A stretch of 6,044 bases of DNA from the NCBI GenBank assembly GCA_002435385.1, contig DJMN01000031.1:31318-37361 (forward strand), in the 5' to 3' direction. Under the pieces are notes generated by a model. That model was not told the origin of the DNA, did not search any database, and saw only the letters and a list, made by a program, of their open reading frames with translations. Shown piece by piece: positions 1 through 6,044 of this stretch (position 1 is the stretch's first letter; every line of letters begins with the position of its first letter). A program made the translations under genes and the position numbers. This stretch comes from Patescibacteria group bacterium UBA6489 (lineage in GTDB: Bacteria > Patescibacteriota > Gracilibacteria > BD1-5 > UBA6164).

Positions 1-158
1 ACAGTTTTTGTAGATTCATTTCACGGATTGTTAAAAAATAAGAAACAAAAAAAGTAAAAGCTTACTCTTTTGACAAAGAGTCTATTAATATTTTTCATTT
101 TGTTAAATTATTTTTTGAAAATATTAAGAAACCTCAAAATATTTATCCTGAATTCTAA
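1..158 (+). CDS. 3' end of a convergent gene, possibly read through a -1 frameshift
   Basis: Frame 1 is open from the window edge and codes V-F-V-D-S-F-H-G-L-L-K-N-K-K-Q-K-K before UAA at 55-57. The -1 frame is open from 42 to UAA at 156-158 and reads protein-like (K-A-Y-S-F-D-K-E-S-I-N-I-F-H-F, then K-P-Q-N-I-Y-P-E-F at its end), but has UAA at 39-41 and no start codon of its own. The simplest single product joins frame 1 to the -1 frame at the A-run 47-53. I do not recognise the family. Either the gene truly ends at 57, or the longer C-terminus is made by frameshifting, or an indel in the A-run (biological or a sequencing error) broke one frame. It converges on the operon, with 23 bases between stops if the longer form is right. 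Confidence 0.4.
48..81 (+). promoter_or_regulatory. Candidate -1 frameshift signal (A AAA AAG plus hairpin)
   Basis: The heptamer A AAA AAG at 48-54 is in frame with the upstream plus-strand reading and is followed at once by UAA. Nine bases further on, ACTCTTT (64-70) and AAAGAGT (75-81) form a perfect 7-bp stem with loop TGAC. Heptamer, stop, spacer and stem are the parts of a bacterial programmed -1 frameshift site (as in dnaX and many insertion sequences). The stem has only two G-C pairs, so it is a weak stimulator; it could instead be a poor terminator for the plus gene. Confidence 0.35.
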
Positions 159-181
159 CTTTATTATAAGAATAGTTGAAA
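159..181. other. Convergent intergenic gap
   Basis: Twenty-three A/T-rich bases separate the possible plus-strand stop at 158 from the ATPase stop at 182. I see no stable hairpin with a U-run, so no intrinsic terminator for the operon can be assigned here. The nearest stem downstream of the ATPase is at 64-81. Confidence 0.5.
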
Positions 182-3100
182 TTAATCTTCTCCAAAAAAT
201 TCACTTTGTACATTAATCATTTTTACAGAATTTTCTTTGATTTTTTCTAGTTTATATTTCATAAAATAAGCGATTTCATCATTATGTGTTGATATAATGA
301 ATTTATAATCCATGAAATTATGTCTCATCAATTCTATAAAAGAGTGGACATTTAAAGAATCCATTTCTTGAACAGGGTCATCAATATTTAAAAATTTTAG
401 TTCATTAGAAACCTTATAAGACTTATTTATTGATAATGTAAATGCTACTGAAATAACTGCTAATTGTCCTGAGCTTAAGTGATGCATTGCATCATTATTA
501 GATTTTCAATCAGTATAAAAAACAATTGTTTGATTTTTCTTTCCATCTCAATTTTTATTATTTCATTTAAAATGAATGTATATTCACATTCACTGTTGGT
601 AATTCTGTAATATTTTAGCAGTATAAAGGAAGAAAGGTTTTTGTATTTTTTCAACCATTTTTCTTTGATATTCTCTAATTTGTTTTTCATATATTTCAAT
701 CAGATTTGTTGTCTTATCTCCCAATTTTTTTAATTTTTTTAATCTTTCGTTTAAAATATTGTATTCTGTTTCTAATCCTTTAAAAAAGTAATTTTCTAGT
801 TCAAAGTACTTGTATTCTATATATTTTTGTTTTTCGTTTAGTTCTCGTAAGTTACTCTTATATCTTTGTACAAGTGTTAAATCCTTACCAAAAATAGTAT
901 TAAATTTTTCTTTATAGTCTCATCAAAGTTTTTCTTGATTTATATTGATAGCTTTTTCTTCCAAATCTAGAGTGTTTCCTAAATTACTCCTAATACTCAT
1001 TATATTTTCATATTCATCATAATTTGATAGTATATATTTCTCAATATTTTTTATTTTATATTCTTTTAAAAGAGTTATGGAAGTTTGAAAATTAATATAA
1101 TTATTATTTTGCTTTAATTCTTTTAAACTATCAAATATATATATTTTATTTTTTAATAAATTCATTAACTTTTCCTTTAGAATAAGTATTGAGTTTGGGG
1201 TGTAATCTTCATTATAATCACCTACTAGTTCTAGTTTTGGGTAATTAATTTGCTCATTAACTAATATATTTTTTAAGCTTTCTAATTCTTTCTCTATAAC
1301 TAAATCATTATTTCAATATAAGTATTTTATTTTGTTAAATAAGTTAAAGGAATCTAATGTATTATCCATAACATATTCTTTTAATCTAGATTCAAAAATA
1401 GGTAATTCCTTATTAAATTCATAATCATTAATTTCTATTAAAAATTTTTCTTTGTCTTTTCACAATAAGAGATTTAACTTTTCGGTATTATTCTTGTAAA
1501 TTTCTTTTTTGTTTGAATCTTTAAATTTTTTTAAGATAACATAAAATTCTCTATCAAATCAAACTAGATATTGTTTTATAGTAGTTATGATTTCATTTTT
1601 TGTCTTTTCATATTTTATTTCATCAAAACCTTTTTTTTCAATATTAAATGGTATATTTTTATTATTTAAAAACTTTTTTAGTATGTTTTTATTAAAATCT
1701 ATATCTTTATCTTTCCGTTCAATCTCAGCATAAGTTAACTTTTTATTTAAATTATATCAATCTTTGTATTTTGATAATAAGTTGTCTCTTATACTTTCTG
1801 CTTTTTTTATTAGATTTTTTAAAATATCCAAATCAAAATTATCTATTTCAAATTTGTTATTATCCTCTAACAAATCATTTATTAATGTAAAATTTTCATC
1901 AAATTCTTTTTGAGTTAAATATTCGTTTATATTATCAAATAATAATATATCTTTCCTATTTTCTTCATTGTCTAGATATAGATTAATTTCTTTTTCTAAT
2001 TCTAAAATATTATTTAAAATAGAATCGTTAACATCTTCTAATTCTTTTGATTTTCAAATTGATAGTTTACTTATTTTCTCTGTTTTTATATCTATAAACT
2101 TTTGTAAATCATTTATATCCTTTATTTCTTGTTTATTTACTTCTTTTGTACCACATAATATACAAGTATTATCAAAATCATTAACATTACTTTTGAAATA
2201 ATTTAATAAGCCTTTTCTTGTATTATTTAGTTCTGTAGTGATTTTTTGATTATCAGATAAATCATTTTCTAATTCTTTTTTTCTTTTGATATTACTATTA
2301 AATTCTAGTAATAACTTTTCATTATCAATTTTTAATCCTTCAAAAACACTTTTAAACAAATCTATCTTATTTTTTTCTGTTTTATAACTTTTAAAATAGT
2401 TATAATTTCTGCTTAGTTTTGCAAGTTTTGTATATCTTGACTCTCAAAAGTCATCTTTCTTAAAAATATTGAAAAACATTAGTCATTTTACTAAAAGAAA
2501 TTCTTTGTCATTGTAAATATTTTTATAAAAATTATATTCTTTTTTTATATATTCAACTTCACTATCAAATTTATTTAATAAAAATTTGTCTAATAATTTA
2601 TTATCTTTTCCGTTATATTTAAATAAATTATCTTTTATTTTTCATTCTTCTAAATATTTTTCATCATTAATTTTATCTTGCAAAACAAAATAAGTAATAT
2701 TGTATTTATAATCATCATTACTACATAAACTGTATAAAAAAGACTTTTCTTTTAAAATCTCATATTCTTTTGAAATAAGAAATTTTTCATATATTAAAAA
2801 TTCCAAGTAATTCTCTTTTTTGGAAATGTTATAAATATTATTGTATTCTTCTAGCTTCTTATATTCTTCAATAGTATCAAACTTTTGTAGGATAAAATAA
2901 TTTATAAAATTATCATCGGTTCTTATATTTCTTAATCTCTTTTCTTTATACCACAAATGGTATTCATTAACATCAACTTTTTCCAAAAATAATTTTAGTT
3001 CAGTTAAATTTTCAATATACTTATTTTTCTTTTTTTTATTTATATCTAAATCTAATTTTTCATTAAAAAGTATTTCATTATCAAAATTAAGCTCACTTGC

Positions 3101-3865
3101 AATAATATTAAAATCTTTATCAAAAAATGATTTATAACCTACCTGTTCTTTATCATCAATAACATCTTTTTGTTCTTTTATTTTATTCTTTAAGTCTTCA
3201 ACTTTTGTTCCTAAAATATTGATTATTCATGTTATTTTTCTAGAAAAATCTTCAATTTTATTTTTTTCTTTTTCTTCATCTGTAGTTTGAAATAAAAAAC
3301 CTAGACTTTGATGTCTATCGTATTCTTTTTGTTTTAGAAAAAAAGTTGTTTCTTCCTGCTGTAGATAATTAAATAGTTTATAAATATCTTTTACCTCTAA
3401 CTTTCTTTCCAATCATAAAAGTTCTTCTAATTCCCTTGCTTTTATTTTATTACTAAATCAGCTTTCTAGATTTTCAAAACTGCTATCATCTATATAATCT
3501 TCTATAAATCTATCAAAATATGGAGTTGCAGGTTTTCTCTTTAACTCTGAATTATCATCATAAGAAATAATTATTTTCTTTTCTCCATTATTCAATTCAA
3601 TAAGTAATTTTAACAGAACTTCTTTATTTTCAGTATTCTGATAAAAAGACTTTGTCATATTTGATTTTTTACTAATAATTCATGATGTATCTTTTTGTTC
3701 AGTAATTCTATATATTTCTCAAGTTAGACATAACTCAATAACATCAAAAATAGTTGTTTTTCAAAAGCCATTTGGTCAAGTTAAGAATGTTATATCCTCT
3801 AATTCTATAATCTTTTTATCTTTTATTCCTTTGAAATTTTGAATATATATTTTTTTTATTTTCAT
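182..3865 (-). CDS. Rad50/SMC-like ABC ATPase of an ABC-3C system
   Basis: A 1227-residue protein, unbroken when 22 in-frame UGA codons are read as glycine; start ATG at 3865, stop UAA at 184-182. The N-terminal ATPase lobe has Walker A GPNGFGKTT at residues 30-38, where G30 and G35 are UGA and G33 is GGC, followed by FDVIELCLTGE, typical of AAA_23/Rad50-like ATPases. A Q-loop region NYLQQEETTFFL lies near 166-177. Lys/Glu-rich coiled coil runs from about 190 to 1080, broken by a zinc-hook motif C568-I-L-C571-G-T. The C-terminal lobe has LQNYQQGMGI (near 1085-1095), signature L1130-S-S-G-Q, Walker B FLNIDDPVQEMD with D1162 and D1163, D-loop D1169, and H-loop STHN with H1194. It would be a cytosolic dimer hydrolysing ATP and binding DNA or RNA ends; here it is taken as the sensor or motor of the defence operon. 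Two CGR codons occur (717 CGG, 1007 CGA). It could be mistaken for SbcC, but no SbcD nuclease gene adjoins it and the neighbours are ABC-3C-like. Confidence 0.92.
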
Positions 3866-3870
3866 TTTGT

Positions 3871-4581
3871 TTATATATTAAATTTATCTAAAAATAAATC
3901 AGCTTTTTTATCATTTACATTCAAAAGACTATCTTCTAAATTTCTAAAAAAATCTTCCTCTTTTTCTCATTCTAAATACAACTCTTTTCTAATAAAAGAA
4001 TCGAAATTATCTAGTTTTTTACTTTTTATTTCTTTATTTATCTCATCCATTAAATTAATTAATTTCTCAGATTCTACTTTTACTTCCAAAAAAGGAAGTT
4101 TAATAAATAACTGGATAATAATATACCACTTAGAATTTAAGAAGTTATTTGGTCTAAAAAGGTCTAATTTTATATTTTTAAACTCATTGTTTAACTCGTT
4201 AATATTATTTATTCTCTGTGTTTCTTTTTCTCATTTGTTATCATATACAATGATATATTTTCTAAAAAAATATTCATCTTCTTCTATCTTCATTATTTGA
4301 TTTTTTAATTCTTCAAAATCATTCTTTAGATTATCTACTTTTAAAAGAATTATAAGGGATGTGTTTTTTTCAATATCACTAGATTCCTTTTTTATTTCAT
4401 CAAAATAAGTAATCAAATCATTTGTTTTTTCACTTTTAAAAAAGTTTTTAATTTCTTCTTTAGTATATTCATGGACTAAAAAGTACTCTCATTTTTTTCA
4501 AAAATAATAAATTTTATCTGTATTATTATTTTCTTCAATATACTTCTTTTCTGAAAATATTTTCTTTAAAAAGTTAATCAT
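3871..4581 (-). CDS. ABC-3C system middle component (MC1-like)
   Basis: A 236-residue protein under UGA = Gly, with four UGA codons at residues 28, 31, 117 and 205; these are its only glycines. Start ATG at 4581, stop UAA at 3873-3871. It begins with a short polar segment, then a helical stretch (about 50-65), a beta-like strand SLIILLKVDNL (about 74-84), and the block KIEEDEYFFRKYIIVY (98-113). That block resembles the charged 'IE-D-x-x-RK-I-V' pattern I associate with ABC-3C middle component 1. The single tryptophan is UGG (SKWY, near 150). Family knowledge: middle components sit between the effector and the ATPase genes and are thought to bridge the two proteins. Gene position and size fit exactly: 5 nt after the effector stop and 5 nt before the ATPase start. 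No catalytic motif, signal peptide or membrane span is evident. The assignment rests on one motif plus context, so the family name is moderately sure; the reading frame is very sure. Confidence 0.75.
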
Positions 4582-4586
4582 TATAT

Positions 4587-6005
4587 TTAGTTAGTATTAA
4601 TCTTAAGAATAGCATCATCTATTTTAATAAAGGATAAATTTGTATTTGTTATTTTATCATTCTGAGTCTCTCTTCTACATTTTCACGAATATTTTAAAGA
4701 ATTATTTTCTTCTTTTTCTTTCTCTATTTCTTCTTTTCAGTAGTCCTTTACATAATCTAAAAATCTTCATTCAATATATTCTGTAATAATGTAGTCTGAT
4801 TCATAAATTTTGGTAGATATTCTAGAATTTTCCATAATTATATTTACAACTTTTTTTATTCTAGACTTATTTTTATTTATTGTTGATAAAAAAAATCTAT
4901 CTTCATTTTTGATATAAAGATTATATTTATCGTATAATTTATTATTTGCTTTTAGTAAACATTCAAAAAATACTTCATGTAATCAATCTTCGTTTAAATC
5001 AAATCAATTCTCAGAATATTTTTTATCTGGATGAATTTCATATATAAATTTTATAAATTCATCTATATCTAGTTTACTTATTTTTCATACTAATAGATTT
5101 AATTTTTCTTCTTCATCTTGATTTATATCTACTCTAAAACAATCATAATATTCATAAAATCTTCTTCTAAGTTTTATATTTTCTAATTCAGTAAAAGTTG
5201 TAAATTCACTTATGATTCTAATAAGAACATAAAAACTCATTTCAGGAAATCATCAATTTATATGTTTATTTCTAATTTCTTCATCCAATTTAAATAGGAT
5301 TTGTAAATAAATATTTTCATCTTCTAACTCATCACCTTTTATAATTTTTCTTATCTCTTTAATTAATTTAAAACTTTCGTCCTTTAAACAACTATTTTCT
5401 GTGGATAGGTAACAATATTTATCTCAATTTGGATAAGTATATAACTGTATATTATTTGGATTGTTGCTATAATGATTTTCATCTGACTGGTTATTTATAT
5501 TTTCATTTTTTCATTTAAAACTAGCAACATTTACAATAGTGTGTAAAAATCTATTGTTTTCATCTACTTCAATTTCTCAAATCTTACAATCTCAAACAGT
5601 ATTTGTACTATGGAAACTTCTTATTTGAAATCATTCAGTTTTTAATTTCTTATTTATTGTTTTATTTCAATTTTTATCAATATTTTCTTCCATTTTATAA
5701 TACTGTATTCATAATACAGAATCATAATTACTAAAAGCTGTTGAGCTTTTTTTGGCTTTAACTTGATGTCTACTTTTCACAATCCATTTTCAATAATCAT
5801 CTGTATATTTTCATTGCTCATCTTTTAATTGAATATCAAAATCTTCTGCATTTTCATAGATAATCCTCCACTTTTTAAGTTCCTCTATATTTTCTCAATT
5901 TTCCAACAATTCAGATATTTCTTTTAATGCAACAAAAATTCATACTTTTCATTGATGTAAGTATCAACTCCATGAAGCTGTTGCATTTCTTGAATCGTTG
6001 GACAT
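4587..6005 (-). CDS. ABC-3C system effector, putative N-terminal REase-like nuclease
   Basis: This is a 472-residue protein when UGA is read as glycine (21 in-frame UGA); start ATG at 6005, stop UAA at 4589-4587. The N-terminus reads ASWSGYLHQGKVG (residues 10-22), followed by AEDFDIQ (53-59) and SRHQVKAKK (78-86). A Q-bearing first helix, an E-D-x-D strand and a Q-x-K strand are the layout of divergent PD-(D/E)xK nuclease domains such as DUF4297-type effectors, giving candidate active-site residues D55 and/or D57, Q81 and K83. A segment near residues 196-215 (LYTYPNGDKYCYLS) resembles the middle of ABC-3C effector proteins as I remember them. The C-terminal half is charged and helical and would be the ABC-3C C-terminal domain that meets the middle component; I cannot say which CTD class. 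No signal peptide or membrane segment is visible, so it should be cytosolic. It is the first gene of the operon, 5 nt before the middle component. The CDS is near certain; the nuclease role is inference. Confidence 0.85.
5703..5750. repeat. Two adjacent perfect inverted repeats inside the effector gene
   Basis: CTGTATT (5703-5709) pairs with AATACAG (5713-5719) around a 3-base loop. AAAAGCT (5733-5739) pairs with AGCTTTT (5744-5750) around a 4-base loop, and three more T follow on the plus strand. They cover codons of about residues 86-101, just after the HQVK motif. Both could fold in mRNA; A/T-rich sequence produces such stems often, so function is unproven. Confidence 0.4.
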
Positions 6006-6044
6006 TATAATAAAAATTATTTAAAACAAATCCCTAACTTCCAC
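6006..6044 (-). other. Leader of the operon and possible 3' end of an upstream gene
   Basis: Only 39 bases lie upstream of the effector ATG. One frame reads V-E-V-R-D-L-F and ends in UAA at 6023-6021, which would put an upstream gene 15 nt before the effector; another frame reads open to a UAA at 6019-6017. Too little is present to choose or identify a product. A purine patch, AGGGA, lies about 25 nt before the start, too far for a normal ribosome-binding site. The T/A-rich run just before the ATG contains TATAAT overlapping the start codon, which cannot serve as the -10 box for this start. The operon promoter may lie outside the window. Confidence 0.25.

Larger units (their letters stand above)
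182..6005 (-). other. Three-gene ABC-3C conflict operon in genetic code 25
   Basis: Effector, middle component and Rad50-like ATPase run in one direction with 5-nt gaps (4582-4586 and 3866-3870), the compact arrangement expected of a co-transcribed system. All three genes need UGA = Gly: by hand count 47 UGA, against 20 GGN and 5 UGG. Neither gap nor the leader shows a Shine-Dalgarno sequence at normal distance. Family knowledge: ABC-three-component systems couple a variable effector to an ABC ATPase through a middle component and are predicted anti-phage or anti-plasmid systems. Defence activity here is inference. Confidence 0.8.

Noticed and set aside
475..699. 74-residue minus-strand open frame
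   Set aside because: It is out of phase with the ATPase and overlaps its GMG and pre-signature segment; a shadow frame.
1968..2201. 77-residue plus-strand open frame
   Set aside because: Antisense of the ATPase coiled coil and zinc hook; low-complexity Ser/Phe/Ile composition typical of the complement of Lys/Glu-rich coding sequence.
182..3865. Housekeeping SbcC or Rad50
   Set aside because: The fold is similar, but no SbcD/Mre11 gene adjoins it, and the two upstream genes fit an ABC-3C operon.
4082..4099. 6-bp hairpin ACTTCC / GGAAGT with an A6 loop
   Set aside because: It lies inside the middle component gene, is short, and lacks a U-run; expected by chance.
3839..4300. 153-residue plus-strand open frame with apparent hydrophobic segments
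   Set aside because: It lies antisense to the middle component and the ATPase start; its Phe/Leu/Ser-rich sequence is the complement of Lys/Asn/Glu codons, not a membrane protein.
5733..5753. Intrinsic terminator on the plus strand
   Set aside because: The stem and T-run look right, but no plus-strand gene leads into it and the bases code for the effector on the other strand; listed only as a repeat.
182..6005. Mycoplasma/Spiroplasma-like organism with UGA = Trp (code 4)
   Set aside because: UGA would put Trp at both outer Walker A glycines and at several other motif glycines, and would make Trp about 2.5% of residues in A/T-rich proteins; UGG already encodes Trp.
182..6005. Decayed genes riddled with nonsense codons
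   Set aside because: Every interruption is UGA, none is UAA or UAG, the frames never shift over 3684, 711 and 1419 bases, and the interruptions fall on family glycines.

Overview
This is an A+T-rich window (about three-quarters A+T by eye). One strand (minus) carries a tightly packed three-gene operon that fills almost all of it. With the standard code the minus strand breaks into dozens of short pieces, because in-frame UGA recurs throughout. When UGA is read as an amino acid, three long uninterrupted genes appear: 472, 236 and 1227 residues. The amino acid is glycine, not tryptophan. Two UGA codons fall on the two invariant outer glycines of a Walker A P-loop (G-P-N-G-F-G-K-T), and UGG is still used for the few tryptophans. 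UGA = Gly is genetic code 25, known from Absconditabacteria (SR1) and Gracilibacteria (BD1-5/GN02), so the window most likely comes from one of these candidate-phyla (Patescibacteria) bacteria or a mobile element living in them.

Layout, in transcription order on the minus strand. Bases 6044-6006 hold a short leader and perhaps the last codons of an upstream gene. Bases 6005-4587 encode a putative effector whose N-terminus looks like a divergent PD-(D/E)xK (QxK-type) nuclease domain, joined to a long C-terminal region. Bases 4581-3871 encode a small protein resembling the middle component (MC1-like) of ABC-three-component systems. Bases 3865-182 encode a Rad50/SMC-like ABC ATPase with an N-terminal P-loop, long coiled coils, a CxxC zinc hook, and a C-terminal signature/Walker B/H-loop lobe. 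Both junctions are 5-nt gaps with no visible Shine-Dalgarno sequence.

Taken together this is a complete ABC-three-component (ABC-3C) conflict system, a class predicted by comparative genomics to act in anti-phage or anti-plasmid defence. The Rad50-like ATPase would detect or hold nucleic acid, the middle component would couple it to the effector, and the effector would cut or otherwise inactivate the target. ABC-3C is a known class; its occurrence here in code 25, with UGA at catalytic-motif glycines, is the notable part. Effector and middle component write 25 of 26 glycines as UGA, while the ATPase writes only 22 of 41 that way.

Bases 1-158 hold the 3' end of a gene on the plus strand, convergent with the operon. 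It has an A AAA AAG heptamer directly before an in-frame UAA, a second open frame at -1, and a small hairpin downstream. This could be a programmed -1 frameshift, an indel, or simply a gene end followed by a terminator.
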